DNA of 64,000 nt from Montifringilla adamsi (taxonomy: Eukaryota; Chordata; Aves; Passeriformes; Passeridae), in contig JAGGNK010012114.1 of assembly GCA_017590115.1 (NCBI GenBank), positions 937,467 through 1,001,466 of the forward strand, read 5' to 3'. The notes under the pieces are model-generated. The model saw nothing but the letters and a program-made list of their open reading frames with translations, ran no database searches and was not told where the DNA came from. The position numbers and the translations under genes are program-made. Shown one piece after another: positions 14,001 to 26,140 of the stretch (position 1 is its first letter; the number at the start of each line of letters is the position of its first letter).

Positions 14001-15469
14001 AAGTGTGAGGTAATTTAAATCTCTTCCATTTAAATTTAAGAAAAGGACCTTCACCTTACTTTGCCAAAAGCTAGAAGCAAGCACAGAGCCTGGTACTGCC
14101 GTTCTGCTGATATGCAGAAACTTGATATTATGTTTGTAATTGTGAGAGAAGTCAATGAACTGACATTTATCATGCACAGGAAGGATGAATTTACTTATCA
14201 TTCTGTAGTCAAGAGTAGCACTTAATACTGGTTCAGAAGGGACTGATTCTTTCCCAGACTCTTCCCTATACTGACAAGTCTTCATCCATGTATTTGCAGG
14301 GACCAAAACCCTTAATTTTTACATTTCTTCAGCTACAGGAATAAAGAAAGGATGCATTCCACCAAGCAGTAGTGAGGGAAAGTGAATAAAAGCAAGACAG
14401 AGTTTGGGGGTTTTTTTGTTTATTGTTTTGGAGGTATAGTTAAAATAGTAGATTCACGTTATTAAAAAATGCTGATTTTAAAATGCAGTACCATAAATAG
14501 TGCCTAAAGTACACATTATGTCGTAAAACAAGGACTAGGTCAGTACTGAGACCAATGTTTCAATATGAGAGAACTCCAATTCATCTTTTGTGGTTTTACT
14601 TCTTTTGGCTTCCTCCTCTTTTACATTTTGCTTCACTTCTATACATAAGAAAAACTCAAAATCCCTCATGTCTCAACAGAGGACCAATTTTCTAACAAGC
14701 AGAAGTTTTGAACTCCATTATGATGAAATTTCTTCTAGCTTACTAGAAGTTAGTATGCATGCCATGCCACTAGAGATTGTCTCTCAACCTTCCCAAAATA
14801 TCTCTCCTTCTCCATCTTTAAGAATTAGGAAACGAAGGAAAGAACCTAAAAAACCAACTGGAAAAACAAAACAAACAACAAACAAAACTAAAAAAAAGCA
14901 AAACCAAAACCCAACCTAACCAAAGGCAGTAGCAGGGAGATTTCTGCTACTAAAATTCCAACCAAGCCATGCATTTCAAGAAAGGTCTTGGCTGCTTCTT
15001 TCCCTCCATCTCCTTGACTCTCTCATTAACATAATCAACCACCTAGCTTTACAGACAATAGCAAAGATGTGGTGCAGGAATGCAATGTGATCACAGAACA
15101 AAAATCAGCCTTTGGACAATGGAGACTCAGCAGTGGTCCATGGCCATGCTGAACTTCAGCTACAGTACCCCAACCCCATCGTGAAGCATCGTTCAACTAT
15201 TTCAGATGTCCATTTCACAAAGAAATTCATGAATTGCAAATAAACTTGTACTTAGAGATTAAACCTTCTGTTCACCAGAAGTCAGAGTTCTGGCAAACAA
15301 AGAACTTCTAGAGAGAAAGGGGAAATCTAGGTTCCTGCTGCTTTTCACCTCATTATACTCTCTGTGGGTTTGTGCAGTTAGTTTAAACGTGTGTAAAGGG
15401 TGGGTATGGGACTGTTCATGTTAGCAGACTTTTGCAATCCTTTCCCTTTTTTGTGAGGAAAACTTCACC
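11066..15469. other. Unique DNA, no gene seen
   Basis: I see no recognisable exon, RNA gene or mobile element. Open frames of 60-109 codons occur on both strands with no family resemblance. The 109-codon plus frame at 14590-14919 ends in a Lys/Thr/Asn-rich tail caused by an A/C-rich low-complexity tract at 14850-14918. Confidence 0.5.
14850..14918. repeat. A/C-rich low-complexity tract (CAAA/CCAA-like)
   Basis: The plus strand is almost wholly A and C, with repeated AAAC, CAAA and CCAA words. Similar tracts occur at 21838-21871, 26038-26140 and 31391-31433, and as T/G on the plus strand near 22078-22130. Confidence 0.85.
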
Positions 15470-16075
15470 TGAAAGAGGAGAAAATGGAGCAATGAGAGCT
15501 AAAGAATAACAGTGGGAAAGAGGAGAAGAGAAGGAAAAGCTAGGAAAGCAAAGTAAAGCCAGAAAATCCTGCCACAAGAGGGTAAAAAAATAATTGCCAC
15601 AACCTCCTGGAGAAAACTGGCAAAGTACTGAGCTTCAGGGTGTGCAGCACAAGAGTAGAAAGACTGAAAAAATTACTGAGTGAATAGAGCAAGGAGAGAC
15701 TGTGCGAAGGAGAGTAATAGAGTATGCCCTTTAACTGTACATCTCCAATTCCCTCACATAAAGAGATAACCATTATTACTAGCCAAAGATAGGAAGCAAA
15801 AGCTCAAAGGATAAGATATGTGGAGGAAAAAAAAATAAGAGAGTAGATGAAATAAGATGTTTGGATATGCAAGATAAAGGAAGGACATAGGAAAGACCGC
15901 AGGGAGGAATTAAGCATAGGAAAGAGAATGCAGCAATAGAAGAAGAATAAATTAAAAAGGGCAGGAAAAGGGCTGAGCAGAAATGAATAGGAAAGTGGGC
16001 AGAGACAGAGAGAGTGAAAAGCAGCAGAATGAACAGGAAGGAGCGAAATCAAATTTAAAGTGAGGTGAAAGGGAC
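15470..16075 (+). repeat. Long purine-rich (GA-rich) region
   Basis: Over about 600 bases the plus strand is strongly biased to A and G (GGAGAAG, GGAAAG and AGAGAG words), with one more balanced break near 15725-15785. The matching minus-strand frames at 15540-15773 and 15804-16052 read as Leu/Ser/Phe-rich strings. They are artefacts of the pyrimidine-rich strand rather than proteins. Confidence 0.75.
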
Positions 16076-17099
16076 AGCCTCTCAGAAACTTTATAGTGGA
16101 TCATTTATTTCAGTCATTTACTGATCAAGATCTAGGTCAACACACCACACTGCCTTGAAGACAGACATCAATAAATGGAGTGAAAAAAGAGGAACCAAAG
16201 TTTCCATAATGCCCAGGGTGCAACAGGACAGCCGTCTTTTAGCTATAACAGCCATGATTTATGCCAGATTATATTGCCAAGAAAGAATGCTTTGCTTTAA
16301 AACATGCAGACTTCCAACAAGGTAAACCACACATTCACTTACTCCTGGACATCACATCAGACACCCTGGAGTGTCACTTCAGGATGCAAAGAAAACTGAA
16401 TATCATCTCCCTTCTTATAAATAAAAATGTAGCAGATGCAGCGCTCTTTCACACACTGATCAGATCTGGCTCCTAGCTAGCTGAAGAGACAGATTGGGCT
16501 TGTTCCAAATCCACAGGGTCTTCTTCAAACAGAAAAAGCTCTATTTGTGTGGCATGCAAAATCCCTCATGTCTCAAGCTCTCTGATCTAATTGTGCAGCT
16601 CACTTACAGTCTCAGGTAATAGAAAAGAGTGTAATCTTTAATTTGAGTTTACTGAGTTCTCAAACATTAAAGCCTTTCCTTTACATCAGTTTCAAAATTC
16701 TCTGTGCGCTGTACTTTTTCTACTTTCTGTCCACATAAATCTTTCTCTAAAAGAGGACTAATCAATCAGTTTACTGCTTTGCCCAGTGTTTGGATTATCT
16801 CATCATCATTATTTTTTAACCTTGTCTGACCATATATTTGCTTTAGATTAGGACTTCAGAAGCTCTACTCCCCGCACCTCCCTGTCCCCACAAATCCAAT
16901 TTGAACTGTTTCAGTGACTTTCATTTGTTTTTCCTTTCCCAAGAAGATAATTAGATAAAACAAGGAGAAAGTGAATAGTCTATGTAGTATTTGAGAAAAT
17001 GAGCAAGAGATCAAGAGGTTACTCTCAGAGATGGCACAATCTCAGGAGTCTCAAACCTCCACTGTAGTGGAACCCTCAAGCAGTCAAGGATCTGTTGAA
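16076..17099. other. Unique DNA, no gene seen
   Basis: No exon or transposon was recognised. The 71-codon frame at 16261-16476 has no family resemblance. Confidence 0.45.
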
Positions 17100-18033
17100 C
17101 ATGAAGGCTAGAAGCTGGTCACTGCCCATACTGGGAGGAAGGCAGAAACTTGACAATGGCAAGTAGGACTGGCACGTTTCATAATAGATATGAGGCCCGG
17201 AATATAGAAGGACAGAAAAGGTGGAGGAGGGTCCTTGACACTGTACAGGATTTCTCCCTAGCCACCTCCCAGCACTGGGCCAAGAGAGGGCTGTTTCCAG
17301 AACGCAGCACAGTCCAAGATACAGCTATAGGGCTTATATCTTTATGACAAAAGTTGTTAATCATCGAGAGCAGGAGCAAGGACAAGGGAAAGGTCTTTAG
17401 TATGGTTTCTAAAAGGATTTCTTCTATGGAAGCATTAAGGACTAAAGACACAGAATGTAGGTGTGTAGGGGTTTTTAAAGCGGGGGAGATTCAAGGGGAG
17501 GGGATAAACCAGCAGCTAATTGGAGGTTTCCTGGGGAGGGGTAAATGCAGGGTTCAAAAAAGCATCTTCCAATGAGGGAAGTAGTGGCAGGAGTGTTGGG
17601 TCACATGGACTAATGGGACATGGTACTATAGGGGATTTCTGAAGGGGAATTCCAAGCAGGGGATTGGCTCTAGGTAGGATTGACAGGGAACTCAGGGTAC
17701 ATTGGCAATGGGGTGGGAGGGTATAATTTGGACCAAACCATTAACTTGGGCAATAATAGAACATACTATTAGGAGTAAAAACACTGCAACAGGTCCTTCT
17801 AGGATAAAGGACACACTTAGGGCAACGCAGTCTAACCCCTCCTTCACAAACTCTGTTAGGGGCAAAAGAAGGGTATTTGTCAGAGGTGGCTGCCTTCTAA
17901 TGGAAGAGAGGGCCCACTATGCAAACCAGACCAAACCAACAGGAAAACCTTCTCCCTTCTGGGGTTCTGGTAAGAGGTATTGCTAGAAGGCTTTCCAGCC
18001 TAGTAAGGCCCTCTGATTATTATCCATTATTAG
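17100..18033 (-). other. G-rich block beside the LTR, possible ERV-derived sequence
   Basis: This block is more G-rich on the plus strand than the DNA around it and abuts the LTR that begins at 18034. It has runs such as GGGG at 17468, 17482, 17495 and 17500. Read on the minus strand it has C-rich text and a TTTAAAA box near 17473-17480, which could be part of another LTR or an internal leader. I cannot see gag, protease, polymerase or envelope motifs, nor a primer-binding site directly after the LTR end. It may be internal provirus sequence, a second LTR, or an unrelated old repeat. Confidence 0.3.
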
Positions 18034-18560
18034 TGTTCTGGTTTTGAAACCAGTGAGAGACTCCAATTAAGAAATACAATTCATTAGGAAAAGGGAAAAG
18101 AAAACCAAAATCCATGCAATAATACAAAAGAAAAATCACTGACAAAGTCAGAATACAACCTGACACCCTGTTGGTCAGGGTGTTGATAGCGGTCCAGTTA
18201 GATTGGTGGCTGCAAGTCCTCCTGGAGTGCCGAATGTGGTTGTGTTGGAGCAGTGATTCTGTAGAAAGGGCATAGTCTTCTTACGAAGATCCAGTGGAAA
18301 AGACAGCCATTCCTCTGGGAATCCAGTGGAAAGACTGCTTGTTGTGTCCCAAAACCCCAGATTATATCCAGGTGGGGATGCTTAGCTCCTCCCCCCTGGG
18401 CCGAGCATCTCACAATGGGCTGATATCATTCTGTGAGTCACGTGGTGGGTCCATCAAACAGAAATGGCTCCTGGAGGGACTTACCTCTGAGTAGTGCAGA
18501 AAGGCATTGATGGGCCCATTAACAGGAGATAAGGAAAAAACAATGGCCCTCCTGCTTTCA
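18034..18560 (-). mobile_element. Endogenous retrovirus LTR, minus strand
   Basis: I recognise this as an LTR of a kind frequent in songbird genomes. On the plus strand it opens TGTTCTGGTTTTGAAACCAG, which is the 3' edge of the minus-strand LTR. It continues through 'cctgacaccctgttggtcag' near 18161 and 'gtgtcccaaaaccccagatt' near 18344. A TATA-like ATTATATCC lies at 18361-18369. The expected polyadenylation signal on the minus strand reads AATGAA (plus TTCATT at 18080-18085), one base off AATAAA. The 5' edge near 18545-18600 is uncertain and I found no target-site duplication. No retroviral gene is evident on either side, so it may be a solo LTR. Confidence 0.7.
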
Positions 18561-18689
18561 ACAGCTCGTGAGGATGGGAATAGAATACATCTTTATATTG
18601 TAACCTAGGACAATTTGTTCTTCAAGTCAGTGGTGATAACGAAGAGAAGTCCAAGGGCAGGGTCTTAGGATGATTGGTTGAAGGATCAG

Positions 18690-19787
18690 ACAAGAACAGG
18701 TAGTGCTTTCCTTTATATTGCTCCAGTAGTAAGAAATAATGTTGAAAGGAACAGGTAGATCCATCAGGTCAATGCGTGGCTCTGAGGATAGTGTCACTGG
18801 AAAAATTTTGGGGGTTTTGACCATAAGGTATGCTATACAGCACTTGGTTTAATAAAACCTCATGGGATGAACCTATTTCAAAAGGGGAAAAGGGTTCAAA
18901 CACAGGAGTTAGCTGGGCTTATTGAGAAAGCTTTGAACTAGGTTTGAAGGGGGAAGGGACAAGCCATGTTTGGCAGACCAATGGGAAGTCATACGAAAAT
19001 TTGAAGGAGGAGGTGCCAGTGGGATCTCTCAAGCTGCTCCATGAGGCATCAGTTACCACAGACCACACCTGAAATGATTTCTACACCAATGCACACAGTG
19101 TGAGGAACAAAGAGGAGCTGGAGGCTTTGGCCTGGTCCCAGAGATTTTACATCATTGGAATAAGTGAAACCTGGTGGGATGAACCCCTTGATTGAAGCGC
19201 CATGTTGGATGGTCACAAGCTCTCCAGGAGGACAGTCAGGGCAGGTGAGCTGGAAGGGCTGGAATACTGCCTGAAGCCAGCGATGGCAGGCTGATTGTCT
19301 CTGAGTAAGGATTAAGGGACAAAAAAATAATGTGGATGTCATCGTAAGAGTCTACTATAGGCCACCTACTCAGGACAATGATTCCAGAGAATTATTCTTT
19401 GAGGAATTAAGGGACACCTTCAAAACAATGCCATTGTCCTTATAGGAATATAAGTTTGTTGGTCATCAACAGGGAGCATCACACAGCTGGCACAAATAGG
19501 TCCAGAACAGCCCTAAAATGTCTGGATGATAACCTTAAGGTATATCTACTAAGGGAGCCAGCTAGGGGAGGTACCTTCGTTGGCTTGTGGCTTGTAAAGA
19601 GGTGGGCCCTCATGTGTGAAGACTGGTGGCCGCCTTGGCCATGGCAACCATGAACCAATCAAGTTTAAAGTCTCTGTTTTCATGTTGCAATTCTTGAGAC
19701 TGTCCTGTACCAGGCCAGGAGATGGACACTGACATTGGACAGGGACATGGTGGGTCCCTTCCAACGCAGGGTATTCAATGATTCCAT
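18690..19787 (+). mobile_element. CR1 LINE with 5' region and endonuclease remnant
   Basis: This copy keeps the 5' part of CR1, which most copies lack. Leader-like text appears at about 18770-18910 ('tcaatgcgtggctctgagga', then 'tttgaactaggtttgaaggg' at 18931). ORF2 endonuclease follows: GISETWWDEP at 19157-19186, which is the conserved ETWWD motif of the APE-type endonuclease, and VYYRPP at 19350-19367. LDDNLKVYLLREPARGGTF lies near 19520, and GGRLGHGNHE at 19625-19654. That last segment corresponds to the SDH catalytic motif, here changed to GNH. Frameshifts separate these pieces. Near 19690 it jumps to a CR1-like 3' terminus ending with 'ggtattcaatgattccatt' at about 19787, so the reverse-transcriptase domain is absent. 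It is inactive. Confidence 0.8.
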
Positions 19788-19897
19788 TAAAAAAAAAATA
19801 AATAAATGCACAATGTGCTTATTTATCTGTAATATATATTATGTACTATACATTACACAAAATATACCTGTGTACAATACATGTGTATTTTATGTTT
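19788..19897. repeat. AT-rich spacer between two CR1 fragments
   Basis: An A-run and an ATAAATAA stretch are followed by TA-rich text with TATATATTATG and TACATGTGTAT words. It separates two same-orientation CR1 pieces and may be tail-derived slippage sequence or old inserted DNA. Confidence 0.6.
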
Positions 19898-20333
19898 CAG
19901 AGCAGGACAGTGGAGGCGATGAAGGGGCTGAAGCACAAGTCTTATGAGGAACAGCTGAGGGAACTGGGGTTATTTAACCTAGAGAAAAGGAGGGTCAGGG
20001 AAAACCTTATCACTCTCTATAACTGCCTGAAAGGAGGTTGTTCTGAGGTGAGTGTGAGTCTCTTCTACTAGGTAATGTGACAAGGCCAAGAGGAAATTGC
20101 CGCAAGCTTTGTCATAGTGTTTTAGATTATACATAGGGAAAAAAAATCTTAATTGAAAGAGTTATCAAGTATTGTATCTGACTTCCCAGGGAGATGGTGA
20201 AGCTGGCATCCCTAAAGTATTCAAGAAACATGTGGATATGGCACCTGAGGTCATGGTGTAGTGGTGATGGGGCTAGGTTGTTTGTTTGTACTTGATGAGA
20301 TTTTCCAACCTTAACCTTTTCATGATTCTATAG
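19898..20333 (+). mobile_element. CR1 LINE 3' end, plus strand, 5'-truncated
   Basis: The fragment starts in C-terminal ORF2 ('cttatgaggaacagctgagg' at 19941, 'ctgcctgaaaggaggttgtt' near 20024) and runs through the 3' UTR. It ends with 'cttttcatgattctatag', the CR1 octamer tail. It lies in the same orientation as the 5'-bearing CR1 just upstream. The two may be parts of one element split by rearrangement, or two insertions; the separate 3' terminus at 19787 favours two. Confidence 0.88.
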
Positions 20334-23300
20334 AACTGACCACATACATTTATGGGTTTCTCCTAAGATAGCTGCATTGCCACTCTTGCGTACCTTTTGT
20401 GGTGACAGTTTCACTGGATAATCTGATGATCTGAGAACCCACCACCACCAGGCCAACAGGCACAGGATTTTTGGGGACACTTCATTAAAATGCCCCGAAG
20501 TTCCAAAATGTGCTTTGAAGTTGAGTAGTAGGAACTTACTTGAGTTAGAGGGAGATCAAAGTAGCTGAGATCATATTAAAAGTAAAGAAAGCCTTTTATT
20601 TTTTAATTTTAGAGATTTTATGGAGTGAAACTTCTCTCCAAAAGGCAGAAGTATGGACAACATTTTTCCACATTCCTCTTATCATTTCTCCATGTCAGAT
20701 CTAAAAAACTTTTAATCAACTTACTTCTTATTTCCAGACATCAACTCTAGTGTCACAAACCTCCCCTGACATTTACCAGTTATTGATCTTCTTTCTAGAT
20801 CTACTCCAACAGTGAGGGCATGACAGATTTGCTTTACACAGAGCAAAGTCAAACCCAATGTTGCACACGTGTTGCTGCCATGATATTCAGGCCATGTTAT
20901 GGGGCTTCTTTGTAGGTTACAGCACTCTAGCCCTTACATCCTAAGAAAATTAAAATAAACAAGCTAACTAAAAAACAATTTTGTTACTTCAGCCTATAAC
21001 TACATTATTTTCTTAACCAACCTCTCCTATTCTCCTTTGTTGTGTCAGTCTTGGCAGAGGTAGAAATCCAATTTATATTTATCATATTTCTATCTGTACA
21101 ACAGTTTCCATCTCTCTTACTCCCTCCAAAAGTCTGATGTTTGTACACAGGAAAAAAAGATATATAAACTCTTGGGAACTGAACACTTTTATCCTTACAG
21201 CAACATTCATTTACTGCAGAAGGGAATTTGTGCCCCTGCTATGACCATCCCTGTTTAGGTCAACACATTGGCAAAAACATTCTGTCCTTGAAGATGAGGC
21301 TACAACCTGGAACTGAAGCTGGAAACATGCTGTCCTGCCCTTCTCACTATTGTTCCTGCAGTGGCAGGCCCTGCCACACAGCCAGAGCTGATGTAACAAA
21401 GAGAGAGGACTTTGGACACAGGCTCTCCACCAGAGCCCTAGAGGAGAGTGATGGTGAACAGAAATTGCATGTAGCTGTTTAACTTAAGCTCTCTTCCAAG
21501 GACTTTTTCACCTGGTCAAAGGCAGCTCCTTGAATTATATTTTTTAATAAGTTCAGCAGGATCATATCTTCAAAGGAGGCATCACTCCCATCTAATCACA
21601 AAACATACAGCTTTTTTTGTTGCTTGGTTTTACTGTCCGGGAGAAACCCAGGACTGTTCACAGCTGGGGCCTGTGATGAAAGCGATAATATTAATTAACT
21701 TCACCCCAAAGAGCATGAGCAGGCTCAATTAACTTGCACTTGGAATTCCTTTAAAACTCTAACATAAAAGTAACAGTGTTCTCTATCTGTTATTCCAATT
21801 TAATTATATTCTTCTTTTTAATATTGTGTTTATCTTTTGAAAAACAAACAAACAAACAAACAAAAAACCTAATTAAATGGATCCTGTAATTTTTACATTC
21901 CCAAGAAAATTTCTGAATGTCTGTACATCACAGATGGTGTGAAGCCTAAAAAAAATTAAAATAAAATCAATGAAATATTGAAAAAAAGACAAAAAACCTA
22001 GGTCTATATAATTGAATCAGTCTTCCAGAAAACCTAAAAAATACAAAATATGTCACGTATTTAAAAAACACTGGCCTTGTTTTTGTTGGTTTTTGTTGTA
22101 ATTTGGTTTGGTTAGTTGGTTGTGCATACTAATCTACTCAGTAAACCACAGTTTTACAAATATTCTGTTGCTAACTAAGATAATAAAGTAACAAAAGGGT
22201 AATTCTCATTTCTGCAGTGGTGATTTTTGAAAGGCTCTATTAAATGGTGAAGTAATCTATGTCCACAGGCTGAAAAAATATCTGTCTCACCCTGCTGGAC
22301 CAAAATTACAAAAGGAAGAATATGAACTGTTCATCTTCTTTAATTATCTGTAACACTTCCCTACTTCATTACGTTAGCTAAATGACTACCTGGACTTAAA
22401 TACTGCTTACATAATGAGAATGTTAGAGAAGACCCTGATGAGAATACACAGCACAAACACATTTTCAAAGCTGTAGCAAAAATGAGACACTAATACCAAG
22501 TATACAGGCTGGTTTTGAACACCTCTCTGGCAGTACAAGACTGCTTAGCTTGCTTCCCACTTAACACATGCAAATATAGCCATATGCAGAGATGAATGCA
22601 TTTTTAATTTTTAAATACAGAGGTGGGGATTCACTTGTGTCTTATCATACATTCCTTATTCACAGGAGCAGTAGTCTATGGGAAATATCAAAGCAATAAA
22701 CAAATCACCGTGTTCCCACTGAACAGCTTAGCTTCACCTTCAATAGTCTTCCTAAGGACAGAGTTGAGGAAAAGGATTAGCTGCAGACATCAAAAGGATG
22801 AGGTATATCTTTGAAATCCCTTCACAGTCCAGTATTTTGTTTATGACCAAAGCCCCTGAGCTGCATGTGAAAGCCAGTTTCCATGGATATTTAAACGACA
22901 CTTTTATCAGGCATATCAGAACAACATACTTTGATATTTCAAAGACTTGCAAGGTCACCTTTGAGCCATCTTCAAATTCATTTCTGTCAAGCAATCAACA
23001 TTTCTTGTAAGCAGCAAACAGTGCTTGTCGCTTGTCAGTGTGACCAAATTGGAAAAGAATTGAAACTGTGGAGTATTGAGCAGAGAAGATTAACCACACC
23101 AGCAACCTGTGACAGAAAACCAAACACCTTTGCTATCTGTTCTTTCCTTACTTCTTGCTCCTCCACACTGCTTTGTTCTCCCTACACTGCAGAACAGGCC
23201 ACAGGTATTTTTGTGATGTGCGATGATTCATCTCTGAACTGAAGCACAAGACCAAAGCATTAGCTCTGCGAACATGTCCATTTACCTGTCCTATGCTGAT

Positions 23301-26037
23301 GAGCCCCTGAAATAAATAGGATTGCTCACTTTGTAAACCAGACATGTTTGATGAATTGAGCCTTCTATTTATGCATGACATATTTTAGGGGAGAATCATT
23401 TCAAGGCCAACAAATTATGAAATCTTAGGACTTCGGTTCATGTTGTCTGTCATCGCATGCAAAAAAAAAGAAAATCTGCTGTAGTAAAAGCTGAAATAAA
23501 ATTATTGGGAAGAAATTAACAGCAATGAAAATGCTTTTTAAATTAATGCTTCAATTTTGAAATAGCTATTATAAACATTTGTGCTTGCTATGGCTTGCAG
23601 TTAAATTTTAAAAATAGCACTTAAATATGTATGTTAATAACATCCAGAAGGCATTTCTTTCAAGCCTGTTTGGGCTGTTGAAGGCTTTAATTTAACCACA
23701 GCATTCATTTATGTCTAGCAGTTAGAATTTTCTTTTAAGCTCAAAGGAGCCGGGAGTTGTAACTATGATCTAATTGGTAAGGAATGAAGAATGTTTTTCA
23801 TGTTTTATAGACAGCATGAATCCTGATCATTTTACTGCAGTAAATTATAGAGTGCTCTGCTCACTGTGTCTCCCTCTGGAAGTATGGGCCTATATCTCAT
23901 TAAACTATAAAAATAACTTGCAGTGCTCGGCACTCCGCAAAAGCTATCCTGCCAAGGTATGTTATTTTTATATCACTAATGCATGCCAGACAGCCAGTCC
24001 AGAGAAAGTCAGGTTTTTTACAGCCTAGAACTAAATTAATTTATGGCTACATCCACATGTCAGAGGGGACACATAAGGAACCTAAACTGCTATAGAAAAC
24101 AATAATTTATTATTGATTTTCAGCTCCTTTTTAAAAGCAGCTGAAATTTATTGGCTTCTCAGTTCTTTCCTCTCTGGTACAAATGATCTAAACAATGCTA
24201 GCAATGAAGCAAAGCTGCTCCTGTGGGTATGGCAAATGACAAAAAGTCAGATATGCTTTACCTCTTTTTGGCTTAAGACAAATGGTCCATCACTGAAATG
24301 AGGGGGAAAAAAATCAGAGGTGGAATGTAATGCTATTTTGCATTTTAAATTTTCTTTTTCTTCTTAAGGTGTGTGTGATTATCCAAGATATCTCATTACA
24401 TGAATTGTTTGACTTTAAAATACAAGCAAGCATTTCACACACTTTTGAAGCTACGTATATGGTCATTTGGTTGTACATTCTAGCTGAATTTAGCTGCAGT
24501 AAAAGCAGTACACTACAAATGATAAATTACATATGTTTAATCCTATGGTAATACCTTGGGTTTTTGTTTAAAAAAAATAAATCTAAAAGGCTGATGTTAC
24601 AGAATTGCCGCTGCAGCCACTGAAGTCTAAATTGCCATCCCTTTAAAGCAAAGGTAGAGTGAATTGGAAGAGAAAAAAAGCAATTGAAGAGCCAAGGTAG
24701 GAATGAGCACAGCACTAGGAGCACTCTTCAAGGAGCACAGCAGTAAGATAAGAACAGTAATCTCTTTTCTCCCAGCAGCACAGTGATTAACCACAGATAT
24801 CTCCTTTCAAAGCAAAATAGTCTACAAAATTGTTCTCATCTTAGGAGTATACAGGAGTACACTAAAAATTACAGCAGTAATTTTGAAAACACGGGCGTAT
24901 TTGTTATTTCTCCTTTCTATGGAGGAAAAAAATTACTCTGTTGCTAGGTAATTTAGCTTAAGTTAGTTCTTCTGTACAAGGTTTTGTTGCCAATGCCATA
25001 GTCCCTTCCCTGAACAATCTTAGCTCCAAGGGCCTGGCCCTTGTAGCCTCTGGCCACAGACCTTCTTTGAACAGGATTTTCTTCTCAGAGAATGAACGGC
25101 CAGTATCCCAAGAGAGGAAAACAGGCAAATGTCACAGACTTACATGTGAAACTCTTTGCGTTTTGCTCTCTGGTGATTACTGGTGCGCACACCCTTCCTT
25201 GGCACTGCAGGTTACAGCAGGAATTAGTCCCTTTGGAAATAACTCTCAGAGCTAAAGGACATTCATCTTTTACCCTAAGGTCTGACCACAAGTGATGAAG
25301 AACACAAGGGAAGGTTCTCCAGTTACACCAGACAGAAAGCCAGATTCAAAGCAAGTAATTTCATTCTCAGGTCATGAGTTTCAACACACAGGCTCCTGGA
25401 CCAGATTTCCATTTATATCCTTGCAGAACAAACCAAAGATGAAAAGAGTAAGCAAAAAATGAAAAAAACTCTCTCATGTATGCCAACACCATCCGTCTCA
25501 CACACAAAAATTGAAAATTTCTGAAATGAAAAGCAAAGAATGATAAAATTATTACTTCACAGGAATATTTACACACATAAAAAGTAATGGAAACATGGAA
25601 ATAGAATCAGAGAGGGTGCTGAATAACAGAGATCATGATTTATTAGATGTAATGGAATATGTGTGGAGTAGTTGTCTCCCAGTTAGGATTGTTAAATCTA
25701 CATTTGGGAAAAAATAGAAAAAGAAGCAGTAAGATCTAACTGCCACCCTACCCATTTTAGAGAGCTGCTAGGATCACTGTGAGAAGTCTTCCCTCAAAAA
25801 TAGAAGGACTAGGAATAAAGCTAGAGTCACAGGCACTTGTTACTGACCAAAGGCTCATGAAAACAGCTCCTAGGGCAATGTGCTCTCTCCTACCAGCCAC
25901 TATGCTACAGGACAAATTTCACTACGCACCCTACTACATGGAATTACAAACTGGGAATCAAGCCCCTGTCTGCTTCTCTCTCTGATCTGGCCTGTAACAA
26001 AGTATACAGAGAACTCTGTGCACAATTTTCTTTAATC
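20334..26037. other. Unique AT-rich DNA, no confirmed gene
   Basis: No transposon was recognised. The stretch holds a CAAA microsatellite at 21838-21871 and a T/G-rich low-complexity patch at 22078-22130. One segment (23811-23956) is flanked by splice-site-like motifs and is open in one frame, but I do not recognise the peptide. Other frames of 60-103 codons match nothing known. Confidence 0.45.
21838..21871. repeat. (CAAA)n microsatellite
   Basis: About seven CAAA-type units in tandem, ending in an A-run. Confidence 0.9.
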
Positions 26038-26140
26038 TACAAAAAACCCCCAACCAACAAATTAACCAACCAAATAAAAACAAACAGACAAACAAAAACC
26101 AAACAAAGCCCCAAGCAAATAAAAAACCAACCAAACAGCC
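26038..26140. repeat. A/C-rich low-complexity tract
   Basis: About 100 bases made of CAAA, CCAA and ACAAAC words. On the minus strand this produces a Phe/Leu/Trp/Cys-rich pseudo-peptide within the frame at 25958-26233. That peptide should not be read as a membrane protein. Confidence 0.88.

Noticed and set aside
14657..16576. 20-bp exact repeat CAAAATCCCTCATGTCTCAA at 14657-14676 and 16557-16576
   Set aside because: The match does not extend on either side and no element surrounds it, so it is probably coincidence or a tiny remnant.
23055..23095. Vague resemblance to a U6 snRNA segment (AAATTGGAA, then GAGAAGATTA)
   Set aside because: Only two short words match, their spacing is wrong, and the rest of U6 is absent.
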